From NCBI GenBank assembly GCA_034620365.1, contig JAQGEQ010000041.1:310001-374000 (forward strand): a stretch of DNA of 64,000 bases, in the 5' to 3' direction. This document shows positions 22,913 through 35,348 of this stretch, piece by piece (positions within the stretch are counted from its first letter, which is position 1; each line of letters starts with the position of its first letter). A program made the translations under genes and the position numbers. The notes below the pieces were generated by a model. The model did not search any database and was not told the DNA's origin. It saw nothing but the letters and a program-made list of their open reading frames with translations. This DNA comes from Pegea sp. RAD2-039 (taxonomy: Eukaryota > Chordata > Thaliacea > Salpida > Salpidae).

Positions 22913-24189
22913 CTGTCAAATCATAATAAATTTGGTTATAAATATTTAAATGAACTAAGAACCAAAAAATACCTGAGCCTTAATCTATGTCAATTTAAAC
23001 AAATTGCTATCATATTAAAATCAAATAATATATAAAAAGGTTTATATAAAGCTATTTTTGTTTTTATAACAACAATTTGAAAATAAGCTAGTAAGGTTAT
23101 TAGAATATGATGACTTGAAGTTGATTTACCGCTTTCTTTGTAAAAACTTCTTGGTTAACAAACACTAAACCAGGAAAAACTTATCTTAGAGGAAAACTTT
23201 GAGCGAAATTATGATCGAAAGTTCTCACGAGTCGTATAACTTGGAGTAGGGAAGCATGTAATTTAATGAAAGCCTTTAACTTGTATAAATAAGAAGTTAT
23301 GTTATAGTCAACCATATTTGAATTTTCAATAAAAACTTACTATTAAAATGTTTAAGAACAATCTTCAAGCTCAAATAATTTAACTTTCATGTTGTCTTAA
23401 GTAAAATGAGTAAACGCAGACCATCGACACAATTCAAAACTGATAGGCTGTCAAAGTTTATTCCTTTTCATGGCTCATAAGCAACTAGCTTAAAGCGCAC
23501 TTGGATAAATGCATAAAATATTTATGTTTCTCTTTGTTATTCTATTTTTTGAACTCGATACTATAAACTACTAATTAAATTTTATAGCCTGTTTAAAGAT
23601 TTAATGCCATCTAAAAAAGAAATCATTTGTAAAACAAAATATTTTGGATTTATTATATTAGTTTAAAGAATTGTTCAATACTTATCACACATTATTTTTG
23701 TAAAAGTTTTACCTAACCCGAGACAGAATAGTTTTTATTTAATTTATTTCTTTTTAATTCAGCTAAATGCTTTCTAGAATTAAACTTCCCCTTTATCGAA
23801 ACTATGAAATATTTATTTATACTTTAATAAACAATAATAATTTCTTCATTATTACTGTTTTAAGTGAATCATTTTTAAGTACTCGGTTGTTTACGTAATT
23901 TCCTAAGAAATTACAAATTACAGAAATATTTATTGAATTTTGCTTACTCAGTTAAACTAAATAATTTCTAACAATATTTAATTTACTGATTATTAATTAA
24001 CTAACTGATTTTTTGAAATATTATTATTTTTTTAATAAATTTCTATTTCTTAGCTTTTATTAATACAGATTTACTTTTAAAAATGTTTATATTATCATCA
24101 CAATTACAGACTTGAAAATTAAAATAATAAATAAATTTTTGTTTCTAGAAATTTGTAGCTTTGCATAAATGAAATAAATTTGTTTGAAA
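22913..24189. other. Intergenic, upstream of CYBA
   Basis: AT-rich and searched on both strands for further astacin exons, especially the zinc-binding motif; none was seen. The right end must hold the CYBA promoter and 5' UTR. A TTTTTGTTTCTAG acceptor-like site ends at 24148. Confidence 0.5.
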
Positions 24190-27100
24190 ATGGCTGAAGA
24201 AGTCTTACGAAGTATTCAATGGGAGATGTGGGCAAATGAAACTGCTTATCTTGCTAGCTTATGTGAGCTCACACTGATTCTGTTACTAGAAAATTAACTT
24301 TTTAATAATTTGTAGTTTTATATTCATCATAATTGAATATATTTAAAACATTTTTGTCAAAAGAAAGTTTGAATTTCTTAAAGCTGTTTTAAAACTTGAA
24401 ATAAATTAAATTTGATGTTACTTTCTTATATATCTTTTGACATAAATTTTTAAATCTTTTGTTTTTACATTTCAGTGATGCTGATTGGAGGTTTAGTAGG
24501 AGTGATTGGTTCAATGATTGATAATTTGGACTATTGGTTGGAGATAGGGATTTATGCCATGTAAGTTGATATAATTTGTTTTATGATTTGTTATAAATTT
24601 TCTAAATCTTCAAATGACAGTGAAAGAATTTGTTTGTAAAAAAAACAATTCTTCTTCAGTTCATTTGGCTTCCAAATGATTCCTAGAAGCACTAAATCAG
24701 TTCGATTAATTGTTTATTTAAACAGTCAGATGTATTTGAATACATTATCTGAGCAATTTTATAAATAGTTAGTTTATAGCTGATATTGTTTCTAGAACTT
24801 TTTTAAATTTGTATAAAAGTATTGTTGATGGTTTGATTATTATAAAATAATTTATTAGTGGTTTTAAAAGTACAATTTTTCAGTAGCTTAAAAAGTTAAG
24901 ATGATTTTTATTTTTTAGCATTTTGGGGTTTTTGATTTTGTTAATTGAGTATCCTCGAAGTAGAAAGAAAAAAGGAAGATCATTAGAAAGAAGGTTTGTA
25001 TCAAACTCAATTATAAACATTTCATTTATTTAGTTATTAATTCTTAAAAATGAACAAATTAATTTTTTTATTATTAAAAACTTCTTTACTACTAACTAAA
25101 TACTAAAAATATTATTAATTTGAATCATTTTTATTTAATTTGTTGCTAATAAATTGTTTCTAATTTAGATGAATTTACAAACAAATAATTCAAATGACAA
25201 ATCCTTATCTTAAAAACTTGTTTAGTGAAATATTTTTCTTAAACTGAAGAAATTTAGTCATTTTTTCCTTATTATAGCGACAAATAATTAATGTACAACT
25301 TATCTTAGTTTTTTTATTACAAATATCATCATTTTATATATCATATATCAAATAATTTTATGATTATTAAGTTCTTTATGTCTTTCTTGAAATTCATATA
25401 GTCTTAAAATTATCTTTAAAGTAATATAAAATATTTACATATTTACTATTATTCTTTTTTATTCTTATTGATGATATGTACCTACCTACCACCCTCTAAA
25501 ACTAATGACGGGGTTACTATTAAGGCATTGTTGAAAGTTTTAAAGAGTGTTGTGTGTCCTGAGTTATATACTTTGAGGGATTTTAATTTTAGTAAAACTG
25601 ATTGTAATAACCCAAATTCAGCATTTATTGGAAAATTGTTTTACTTGAATAGCGACAATCCTAATTCAACCATTCTAAGTCATGCATTTGTATGCTCCTT
25701 CAATGCCAATAACCTATCTCAGATGGCTATTTTTCCGACCCGAGTTAGTGGTAACACTTTGGATCTTCTTATCACATCAAAACTTGAGAACATTATCACA
25801 GAAAAGAACCTTTTGCTCCGACATGCAATCACAACATAATTGAATTCAAGCTCCACCAAACTTTTTCCATAAAGATTTTCAAACATAAATTGTATAGTGG
25901 AAATTATGAAGGTTATATTAAGTTTCTATCAGGTGTTAACTGGATTTCTGTTTTCAACTCTACCCAAAAGATCAATACAATTTACTAACATCGTTAAAGA
26001 GTCAATTGAGAAATTCATACTTTTTTATCGAGTCAACAAAAAACCACATTTGCCCAGATATTTAAGAAATTTACAACACTTAAAAAGCCATAAATACAAA
26101 CAAACTAAAGCAGACCCTTCCATCAAATCTCTATACAAAGATCTTTGCATAGTTTACAAGAGATATATTTATAATTTCTACTATTTTCACCTAGCAAGAA
26201 AACGTTTTTAGGCTTCATAAATCACAAACTTAAGGCGAGATCTCAAATACCTCCCTTACTTGCTAACAGCGACCAGCTTGTGATGGAACCAGAAAATAAA
26301 GCTGAGTTGCTAAACAATCAATTTAATAGCGTGTTTATAACCGATGATGGCAATACTCCTTCTCTTTCCTGCTCTGACATTCTTACAAATGTCTCTGAGA
26401 TGATAGATCCTGACATTACGGTCGACATAGTATCTAAAGCTATTTCTTCTTTAAAATTATCAGTTTCCAACACCCCAGATCAGATCCCAGCTTTTTTTTA
26501 AAGAAAAACTACTTCCTTTTTATCACTACTCTTTAACATCACTCTAAGGCAAGGAAGAGTTCCACAAATTTGGAAGAAAGCTATTATTACTCCAATTCAT
26601 AAAAAGGATCCCAGAAACACCACACTACAGACCAGTTTCGCTGACTTCAGTTATCTGCAGAACTCAATAACATATTATTCAGTATCATATGACCAGTCAT
26701 TTGATGAAGCATCATTTAATATTCAATGTATTTATTACAATAGTACTTGTATTACAACATTACAATTAGTACATGGAACCATCTGCCATCAGACATTGTC
26801 GTGTCAGAGTCACTCATGTTGTTCAAGCAGAAGTTGAACCGTTATAATATTGCAATTTCTAAACTATGATATTTTTCCCATTTTTATATTATTAGCATTA
26901 TATGTAATTGCTCACTGTTATATGTTTTGAGGAATACTGAAATGCCATCTGTTACATCTTTTGCTTTCTGTATTTCTAACTTAATAGATATTATTTGTGA
27001 GAATGTGTGTTAGCAAGAGGTTCTCACTTCATAAATAAACATAAAAATAGTTTATTTGGTAATTAAATTTACTATTTTGTAGGTACCAGGAATATATTAG

Positions 27101-28034
27101 GAAAGCGACCAACTGGTGCGGACTCTTGAACAAATATTCTATTCGATGTGGTCTATATTTTCTGTATGTCTTTTTTAGTTGGAAGTTTTAAAATGCAAAC
27201 TTTAATTCACTAATTTATACAATATTTTAAAAGCTTTTGATATTCAAAAGATAGTCTAATTTATTAAAAACTCTACGAAATATTATCAACTTATAATAAT
27301 TATTTTCATGAAAATAAGTAAGTTTTAAAAATAGACTCAACAATTTCAATAGCTTTAATTTAATTTTATCTCATTTTTATTATTTTGTCAAAAAAGCTTT
27401 TGTGTCCTGAAAAATTGATTTTTCAGTTTTCAATTTCTAAGTTGAACCAAGTTGCAAACTAAGTTATGAAATATTAAAAAGCTCCACTGTATGACTGAAC
27501 TAAGAATAAAAACTTTTCTAATCCATGTTTTTCAGAAATTTTGCTAATAATTGCTATCATAGAGTACTTAAGTATCATATATAGTGAAGTTTTGTTGAGA
27601 TTAGACTCAGACTGTTATATAAGTGAATTATTTGATTACAAACTGAAACATCATTCCTAAATAAAATATTTTCAAACTGAACTTCAAAATATTATTTGTT
27701 AAAAGTTTTGTCTTTGTTTTTAGAATCTCAATACCAGCCGTTCTGATTTTGCCCACATTTTTAGGTGGAATTACAATTATTACAAGTTGTGGAATCTATT
27801 TCAAAGTAATTTTTGTTTAAAATTCTAATGAAAATATTAAGAAGTTTTTGAATAGATTAAATTTTTAACTAGTTACTACTTTCAACTGAAATTGTTTGGT
27901 GCTTGTAGGCCCATCTATCTGGCGAAAGTTATGTAGCAATAGAAAAACAGAACACTGAAAAGACTCAAATCTTACAAGCTGTAACAACTACACCATCCAA
28001 GCCACCTCCAAGGCTACCTCCAGCCACGTATTGA
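24190..28034 (+). CDS. CYBA: p22phox, cytochrome b-245 alpha chain
   Basis: Exons 24190-24262, 24476-24560, 24919-24993, 27083-27163, 27724-27805 and 27909-28034 give 173 residues (human 195). p22phox is the membrane partner that stabilises NOX1-4 NADPH oxidases and recruits the cytosolic organiser. Diagnostic features are IQWEMWANETAYLASL at the start (human IEWAMWANEQALASGL) and hydrophobic helices. EYPRSRRKKGRSLERRYQEY matches the human [20 protein letters not shown] block. The C-terminal SKPPPRLPP corresponds to the proline-rich SH3 target of p47phox. A decayed LINE lies in the intron 24994-27082. An in-frame alternative last exon is possible: donor after 28027, exon 28242-28404, giving 225 residues. 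An AATAAA at 28165 favours the short form. Confidence 0.92.
25455..27040 (+). mobile_element. Decayed non-LTR retrotransposon (LINE), internally deleted, copy 1
   Basis: Lies in CYBA intron 3. Fragments in order on the plus strand are as follows. At 25468-25839 is the C-terminal half of an APE-type endonuclease (DFNFSKTD and RVSGNTLDLLITS), with the usual GDFN changed to RDFN. At 25897-26211 is a linker (PHLPRYLRNL). At 26280-26620 is the RT N-terminal region (NTPDQIPA, LFNITL, IWKKAIITPIHKKDP), broken by stops. At 26640-26740 is a piece matching copy 2, and at 26775-26870 the ORF2 C-terminus (TWNHLPSDIV...LFKQKLNRYN) with its 3' UTR. Most of the RT palm, including YADD, is missing, so a large internal deletion is inferred near 26745. 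The type resembles CR1/L2/Jockey elements. Confidence 0.8.
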
Positions 28035-28164
28035 AGCTTGAAATCCGCATATTCAAGTTTGAATTGATTCTGTAAGTTTTTATCCGGAAATTGTATATTG
28101 TTTTATCACTTCTAAAAATATTCTTGAGCTCATCACAATTTTTCACAATCATGTATCTTGTTTT

Positions 28165-28170
28165 AATAAA
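28165..28170 (+). terminator. CYBA poly(A) signal AATAAA
   Basis: AATAAA 131 nt after the CYBA stop at 28034 and before the possible alternative last exon at 28242. Use of this site would give the short p22phox form. Confidence 0.5.
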
Positions 28171-28241
28171 TAAAAACTAAACACTTGAGATAAAAGTTAG
28201 AGTCAATTAGAGCTGATATCTGTTCTGTGTTAAATTTGCAG

Positions 28242-28404
28242 CTTATCAAATTCGCTGTCGTTTGTAAGACGATCAACAGATTCTCAAATATTTGAAATGA
28301 TAGATGAAAAACCACGCATAAGAAAAGGAAACAGGCGTAGAAAGTCAGGTGGTTGTAGAAGATATGAAAACTTGATTATTGTCACAAAATTTTCAGAAAT
28401 TTAG
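28242..28404 (+). CDS. CYBA: Possible alternative last exon of CYBA
   Basis: Preceded by a good acceptor (TTAAATTTGCAG at 28241). If spliced to a GT donor directly after 28027, inside the last CYBA codons, the frame stays open for 53 codons to TAG at 28402-28404. The result is a very basic tail ([15 protein letters not shown]). The TAG overlaps the RABGGTB TAA on the opposite strand (28403-28401). No homology to the known p22phox tail is evident, so this is a hypothesis from splice signals and frame only. Confidence 0.3.
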
Positions 28405-29399
28405 GAGGGTAAAATCTGAACTTTTATCTTTAATCTATCGATAACATTTTGAGGCATGCAAAACACAGGGTTAATAGTTTTCAATCTTCTATCACCTAGA
28501 AGTGAAAGACCACAGATGCCAAAAAGGGTATGAAATGGGTCAGGTAGATCTCCGGGTCTATCTGCAATTCCACCAGTTTCGTCATCTTGTGAAGCAAGAA
28601 TAAATTTCACCAAGCTATCTTTGTCGATCCAATGTAACTTGCCGATGATTGAAAGCGATGATAAAACCCACCACGAGTAACAAACATCAGGTAGTTTGTC
28701 GGGTCGACCATTCAGTCCACCGGAAGGAAGTTGTCGCTCACACAACCACCATCCTAAAGATTCTGAATCCACTAAATGAAGTTTGTGAAGAATCGACAAA
28801 GTTCCCAGACAGCAGTAGATCTGACCTGAATGGGATTCAGACCCGGGTCGACAACCAAAGCCACCATCAAAATTCATACATGACATTATGAAGTCTACAC
28901 ATTTGTTGACGTCAATCGGTGGATTGGTCCACAAACGACCAATTAAAGCCAAAGTTGCCACAGCGCAAAATGAAAATCTTGTGTCCACTTCATTCCATTC
29001 ATCACCAACAAATGATCCGTCATCTTTCTGTGATTTATTTATGTAGGAAACGACCTGATCTACATCAATACAATTGAGTTGGTCGTAGATACATAGGATT
29101 TGGACAGCGCTGAGAGTGTAGAGAATGTTTGGATCATGTCTTGGTGCCGGGGAAAACCCTCCACTTGATGTTTGACATGATTTCACAAACTCAATTAGAG
29201 ATTTTTGATCTAAAGAATCAGTAGAGTTAAGAAGGTTTAGAGCTGTTAAACTCCAATAGATTCCACTCATTCGTAAATACTCAGTCATATCATAATCATT
29301 TTTATTTTTTTCATCATAAGTTGAAAGAAAATCGATATGAAGAGATGATGCAAAAGAGTTTGGCATCTCCTTTGTGATGGATATATCTTTAGTATTCAT
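28401..29399 (-). CDS. RABGGTB: RABGGTB, Rab geranylgeranyltransferase beta subunit
   Basis: Catalytic subunit of geranylgeranyltransferase II, which with RABGGTA and the Rab escort protein attaches C20 prenyl groups to Rab C-terminal cysteines. 332 residues, one exon; human has 331. The whole protein is colinear with the human enzyme: [10 protein letters not shown], the alpha-alpha barrel repeats ([68 protein letters not shown]). The zinc ligands Asp and Cys (PDVCYSWW) and His (DPFHTLFG) are present, so it should be active. An acceptor-like AG lies 11 nt before the ATG. It is tail-to-tail with CYBA. Confidence 0.97.
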   Translation of the reverse strand: MNTKDISITKEMPNSFASSLHIDFLSTYDEKNKNDYDMTEYLRMSGIYWSLTALNLLNSTDSLDQKSLIEFVKSCQTSSGGFSPAPRHDPNILYTLSAVQILCIYDQLNCIDVDQVVSYINKSQKDDGSFVGDEWNEVDTRFSFCAVATLALIGRLWTNPPIDVNKCVDFIMSCMNFDGGFGCRPGSESHSGQIYCCLGTLSILHKLHLVDSESLGWWLCERQLPSGGLNGRPDKLPDVCYSWWVLSSLSIIGKLHWIDKDSLVKFILASQDDETGGIADRPGDLPDPFHTLFGICGLSLLGDRRLKTINPVFCMPQNVIDRLKIKVQILPS

Positions 29400-30322
29400 T
29401 ATTATATCTCCTAAAACTCTTAAAACAAATAGAGTTAAATAGAAAACTTTTAATCAGAATACAAGATGTTAAAAATAAAATAAATTGATAACAAACACAT
29501 GAAAAGATGTTAAGTTTTGTCTAACAGTTTAAAGTTAATTCTTTAAAGTAGGCATTTTTGCAACATAGAATGATTTCAATTATTTAGAATGTCATAAAAA
29601 CACAGTAAAACAAAAACTAAAGAGTTTTTTTAAATAAAATAATTTTCTAATAATATTTATTGCGAACTTCATTTAATTGAATAAGTTGTCAAAACAAGTA
29701 GATAATTTATAGTGAAATATTCAGAAACTTAAAAAAAAAGAAGATAAAACACTTTGTGTTCATAGTGATCAGTTTTCGATTGAAGAACTTTTGTTTTGAA
29801 AGAAATATTTGTATAAGGAGTATAAAAACAATTTGTGTTTACCAAATTATTTATAAGTTTATAAACTAGGTTAAACTTATCTAGCCAAGTTAAATTTAAA
29901 TAAATTTTCCATAAGAAACATTTTCAATTCAGATTTTCCATCAAATTTATTAATTAATTTCCAACCAAACAGTTTTATGTAATTTTAAAATGTGCAAATA
30001 AATTTGAATCTATCATAATAATAAGAACATATTACATACTGTTTTAATATATTTATGTTACACATGAAATATATTATAGAGTAGCTTTTTTAAATAAAAC
30101 ATTCAATAAATAATTAATCTATAATAATAGCACACAGTTAAGTAAAAGTTTCATTCAAAAACCTAATTTTCCATTTATATATTGTTCCTACAACTTCAAA
30201 CCTTCTAATTGTTTAACAAAAAACCTATAACCCCTAACACATTAATAGCAGCAAGCAAGAATGTTATAAAAGCTTCACAAAAGTAAACATTTTCAACATA
30301 AGCCAAAAATATATTACTTAAT
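29400..30322. other. Intergenic between TMED and RABGGTB (same strand)
   Basis: AT-rich, with no coding potential seen. It should contain the TMED 3' UTR and RABGGTB promoter or 5' UTR. A possible minus-strand AATAAA lies at 29951-29946. Confidence 0.5.
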
Positions 30323-30970
30323 CTATGTTAGAATACGTGTGCTTGCCTTTGTTGCAGAAAAGAAGCTTTTAACAATAATAATTTGAGTAGTCATCACAAC
30401 AACCATAACAACTAGTTGAATAGCTGACCAAATTTGAACTCTATAACTTAAGCTTTCCGCAAATGTCCTTCCTGATGCTTCACGTAGCCTAAAATGTGTT
30501 TGTAATCCAATAATATTGTTAGCTTGTTCATGCATCATAACACAACTTGTTTCAATTTGACTTAAAGCAGTAGGTTTATTCATGCTGTCTAGCAAAGGCT
30601 TTTCATCTCCAACAGTTAACTGGAAATAAACAACTTTGTGCGTAATAGTTGAAAATTCATTGCTGAAACAAAAACAATATTCTCCAGACTTTTGGGCAGT
30701 CCATTCATGAACATCATACTGCTTTCTTTGATCTGTATACAGTTTTAAACCATCTGGGTCTTCTATATAACAATCAACATCTGAGTTCCCTCCTTTAATA
30801 ACTTGATACTCGGTAGATACTTTTTCGCCTTTAGTTATGTTTTCATAAAAACATTCTCTCGCTTTGTCTTCAAGTTCAAAAGTTAATTCAACCATCGCAA
30901 ACGACTCAATAAACAAACATGATAAAATAATGGTAACCAGAAAAAAATTATAAGATTTTAGCTTCACCAT
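30323..30970 (-). CDS. p24-family cargo receptor (TMED3/TMED7 type)
   Basis: A 215-residue single-exon p24 protein of the early secretory pathway (COPII/COPI vesicles). It has a signal peptide (about residues 1-25) and a GOLD domain with ECFYENI, DVDCYIEDPDG and the aromatic CFCFSNEFSTITHKVVYF strand. A coiled-coil linker with THFRLREASGR(T)FAESL follows, then one membrane helix (about 183-203). The cytosolic tail KSFFSATK has the conserved FF sorting motif. The best remembered match is the gamma-type p24 (TMED7/TMED3); I cannot decide between them. The ATG is preceded by TTTCTTTTTTAAAAG, 14 nt upstream. Confidence 0.93.
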   Translation of the reverse strand: MVKLKSYNFFLVTIILSCLFIESFAMVELTFELEDKARECFYENITKGEKVSTEYQVIKGGNSDVDCYIEDPDGLKLYTDQRKQYDVHEWTAQKSGEYCFCFSNEFSTITHKVVYFQLTVGDEKPLLDSMNKPTALSQIETSCVMMHEQANNIIGLQTHFRLREASGRTFAESLSYRVQIWSAIQLVVMVVVMTTQIIIVKSFFSATKASTRILT

Positions 30971-32397
30971 TTCAAATTTATTTCCTTTTAAAAAAGAAAC
31001 ATAAAGTAAAAAATCAAGGAAATAAGAAACTTAAGTTTGATCATAATAACTTCATTAATTTTGGTCTCATTTGGTTAGAACTAAAGAAACTTTTGCACAT
31101 TAATAAAGCATTTTATTTGTCCTAGCAGATTCAAAAACAAATTCTAAAAGCTAATATCTAAAAAAATGTTTAAATTACTTTTCAAAGTGATTATAAGAAA
31201 TTTTTTTTTCTTTTTTAAATAAACAATGAAATTTTTTTTAAACAATAATAATTTCTGACTAAAAGATTTTTAAAGTTGGTAAAGTGTACTAAATGCATTT
31301 AAAACAATAACTATTTTAGATTTACTTTTAATAATAACTTCAAAATTTTTTTTAATTCTATTTATTTGATAATCAATTATGTACAGTTTTTATTTTGCAC
31401 TAAAAATACTTTAAATAAACAAATATTCAAAGAAAAGTTTTACAGTATCAAAATGTTAAGCTTTCTAAGATAGCAGAAAAGTTGAATAAAACAATGATTA
31501 TAGCTTAATGCAGTAAATGTTAAGTGCAGTAATTAAACTACACGTATTATTAAACGAAATCATCTAAAAATAAATTCCCCGAAGTAATAACAAGCAGATT
31601 GTAACAAACATTAAAAAAGTATATAATCTAATAAAGTTGTATGAATTGTTGTACAAATATTTTAACCTTTCAAATGTGTTTAATCAGAAAAATAATAAAC
31701 AAACTATAAAAAATGTTTTATTTACTGCAATAAGTTCGTTTTTTTATGAGCACATAATTTCATCATTTTTGAACAAATAGAAAACTAAAAACATAACTAG
31801 CCTACATAACTAATATATTGATTTTACTGAAATTAAGGTCTTTTAGCCTTACTAAAAGTATTTTTGGTACTAATAATGATTAGATTGGATACCTTAAAAC
31901 TTCTAAACAACTCTTCATTATTGGCAACATACTGTAATTAGAATATTCTATATTGTAATAATAAATCAAGCGATTATAAATATTTTTCTAAAATTTCGTA
32001 TCTTCAAGCTGCTTGTCAATAAAATACTGTTTTCAACTCATTTTGCAAACAGCACTTATAAATAAAATATAAAATAATCTTAAACGGAAAACATTTTTGA
32101 ACGTGAACTTTTTAATTTGGATCAATATATTGTGAGAATAATTTTAAAGAAAAGTTATGTGGTAAATATTTCCCAATCAAATAACTTGTGAATTAACGAC
32201 TTATCGTATATATTCCTAACCAGATAGAATAAAATGTAGCATATTTTTTACTGGTTGCAGCAGTTTGCTACAATGGAACAATTTATAACAGCCTAAATGT
32301 TTGCAACACAATATTAGAGAAATAATGTTTAAGCAATATTGAAAAAATAATTTGTATAATTAAAATTATAATATTTATATTAATAATATTGCTTCAT
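30971..32397. other. AT-rich intergenic region
   Basis: No open frame, repeat or RNA gene that I can support. Homopolymer-rich (for example around 31200-31250). Confidence 0.5.
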
Positions 32398-34085
32398 AAC
32401 TAAATGCGAAGGAGGGTAACTGAAGAGAGCATCTCTCGCTGACACACATTTTCACAAATGATATCTATTAAGTTGGAAATATAGAAAGAAAAAGATGTAA
32501 CACATGGCATTTCGGTAGCCCTCAAAGCATATAACAGTGAACAATTACATAGAATATTAATAATATAAAAAAAAGAGAAAATAATCACAGTTTAGAAATG
32601 GCAGTGTTGGAAATATTATAACGGTTCAACTTCTGCTTGAACAGCACGAGTGATTCTGACATATCAATGTCTGATGGCAGCTGGTTCCAAGTAATAATTG
32701 TGCGGTATGAGAAAAAAATTCGCTCTGGTTAATGTACGAAGTGATATGGGCTAATTAAGGGGTAATCTGTGTTTTTTGAGTTGCTATAACTTGAGGGAAG
32801 AACTACTAATAGAAAATCATTGAATTATCAACTAAATTGTAGATAATTTTTAAAATAAGAATTAAGTAGTATTTAACTCGTCAAATTTCCAAAGTATTTA
32901 AATTGAAGAGGCTGAGACGATGTTTATAACTATCATATCTAAAATTAAATTTCCTGCATACTAATCTCGTAAATGTTGCCTGAACAGATTCGATTTTGTT
33001 GATATCACCAACTTGATATGGAATCCATGCACTGACATGTATTCAAGAATTGGACGTACGTACAATTTGAAGAAGTTGATAAAAGAGCATTGATCCTTAG
33101 AATTAAAGGTCTTTATAATAAGGTAGACAAAATTGATTGATTTTGCAAAGATTTCGGAAGCATAGTTGTGCCGTTTAAAATCAGATGATAGAGTAATACC
33201 AAGGTCTAAGACCAAAAATATTTGTGGAATAATAAACCCATTGATGGAATATTGGTTCATGGAGTTTGCTGCTGGTTTACAAGAGAAAGTTATTAGTTCA
33301 GACTTTGCTGGCTGGATTCTAAGCTGTCACTTCATAGACCAGTTTTCTACAGTGAGTAGTGCAGTTTGAAGTTTTGAATATCTTGATGTCATCTGCATAC
33401 ACGAACGCACTGATATCATCTACTGCTACTAGTCTTCTGCTAAGGTCTTTAATGAAAATTAATAAGAGAACCTAGAACCGAACCCTGAGGAACAATACTG
33501 GTGACTTGACTAGGAGTAGATGAAGATCTTTCTACACGAGTGTGTTGGATTCTACCTGATAAGTAATCTTCAATCCACTTTAAGATAAAGCTGTTGATTT
33601 TTAACTTTTGTAAAACAATAATGGGCTTGTTGTGAGAGACAAAATCAAACGCTTTAGCAAAATCGAGATATATGATGTCACAAGGACTGTAAGCTCATTA
33701 AGAAAAGTGAGATGATGAGTCAAGGAAGATCTCCATTCCACAAAGCCGTGTTGGACATCAGATATTAGATGGTGCTCCATCAAATGACTGGTCATATGAT
33801 TGTGAATAATATGTTCTTGAGTTCTGCAGATAAATCAAGTCAGTGAAACATTAAAATTTGTAGAACTCTTCTTCGACTCAGAGTGATGTTAAAGAGAAGT
33901 GATAAATGTAGTGATAAAGAAGAAGCAGTTTTTCTTAAACACAAAGCAGGAATCTGATCAGGGGTGTTGGAAACTGATGATTTAAAAGAAGAAAAGTTTT
34001 TTTTCTCATACAAAGACCTATTCTCTAAGCTAAATATGAAATCTTTGCATAATATCAACTCCCTTTCTCTGACCTTTAGCACAGT
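32398..34085 (-). mobile_element. Decayed non-LTR retrotransposon (LINE), copy 2
   Basis: Inverted relative to copy 1 and of the same family. Reading the minus strand from 34085 down gives NTPDQIPAL...LFNITL (RT start) and HLISDVQHGF (33795-33740). Then come DYLSGRIQHTRVERSSSTPS and PQGSVLGS (about 33570-33470), then the catalytic motif AFVYADDIKIFKT (about 33410-33375). The ORF2 end and 3' UTR follow, ending near 32398. Stops and frame changes occur throughout, and endonuclease sequence is absent, so this is a 5'-truncated dead copy. The palm motif keeps both Asp codons of YADD. Confidence 0.8.
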
Positions 34086-35044
34086 AAAAAATGGTTTCTG
34101 TCATCCTAATTTGAATGAAGTTTTTCAAAGCTCGAAGCTTTCATATGTCCTCAAAGTTTTTTTTTTCCAAAATTAACCCATTGAACAACTTTAATAACAC
34201 CCAGTGATATAACAACTTTTCCAAAATTTGTAAACTTTTTATAAAAAAGGTTTGGATTTTCTTCTCAACTACATCAAACTAAATTTAGAAAATATGAATA
34301 ACTTAAAAAAAAACTTTGTCAAAAAAAGATATGATCAAGTTAATTTTTAAAAAGTGACTTTTATAGCCAGTCTCATCATTTTCTCACTTATTCTTTTATT
34401 ATGTTGTTGATTTATAACTTATATTTACTTGTACCTTTGCAGTGTTTCTATCTTTTCTACATAATTTATCTAAAATTGTGCTGCTTAAGACCTTTCTGCA
34501 GTTTAGTCTATGTTTGCTATAAGATCTGTATAATGTTTCATCTATAGTCATGTGTTAAATAAAATAAACACATTTTGCAATAGAGGCTGAGTCATTGATC
34601 TATTATATCAGAATCTTTTATAAACGTAATGTTACTTTATTAAAATTAAAAATAAAATTACTTTTCAGCAAGAAATTACATATGTTTCCTGCATCAATTT
34701 TATTATGAAACAAACAAAAAAGTAAACAAATAACATAAAAATTTATAGAAATAAAGTTGATCATGCAAATAAAATCTGTCTAAAAATTAAACTATATAAC
34801 GATAAAAAAATGAATTTTTTTTTTCACTTATTGTTTAAAAGCTTCAAAAGTAAACATACAAAAGTAAAAATTATCATTTATCTTTATAAACTCAAATATT
34901 TTTGAAACATTTAGTTAGGAAGTTTGTGATGTTTTATAAAGAAATACAGCATAAAAGCCTGCAAAAACAAATTTTGATTAAAAGTTAAAAACATATAACA
35001 AAATAAAAGTGAAATAAGACGTAAATGTCTTTTTATAAATTAAA
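34086..35044. other. Intergenic, 5' of LINE copy 2
   Basis: AT-rich, nothing supported. It should include the 3' UTR of the small minus-strand gene at 35045. Confidence 0.45.
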
Positions 35045-35348
35045 TCAAAATACTATCATAGTTTTAATTAACAGTTTTATTGAAGTTATAGAACCTTCTA
35101 CATTAAAAATATAGAGCAAAAAGAAATATGAAGAACTTACTAAGAAATATGTACATCATAGAAGTTATTGAAAAAATAACAGCTACTCCATTCATAGGGG
35201 AGTAAAAATAAGACTTAAAAGTAACCAACTGATCTGGTAATAAAGGGACACAAACTAACCATAACAAAACTATCACAAATATTGCTACACTTAAATTTAT
35301 AACATAGTGTATTAATTTTTGATTTTGAGGAAAACATATTGTACTCAT
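35045..35348 (-). CDS. Small two-helix membrane protein, possible DPM2
   Basis: Exons (minus) 35348-35141 and 35097-35045, separated by a 43-nt intron with GTAAGT donor and TTTAATGTAG acceptor, give 86 residues. Two hydrophobic helices (about 14-36 and 52-70) are separated by PLLPDQLVTFKSYF, with a short polar C-terminus. Size, the Trp in helix 1, the Pro-rich turn and the YF...P...GVAVI segment resemble DPM2. DPM2 is the 84-residue regulatory subunit of dolichol-phosphate mannose synthase in the ER. The match is topological with few identical residues, so another small ER membrane protein is possible. Confidence 0.5.
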
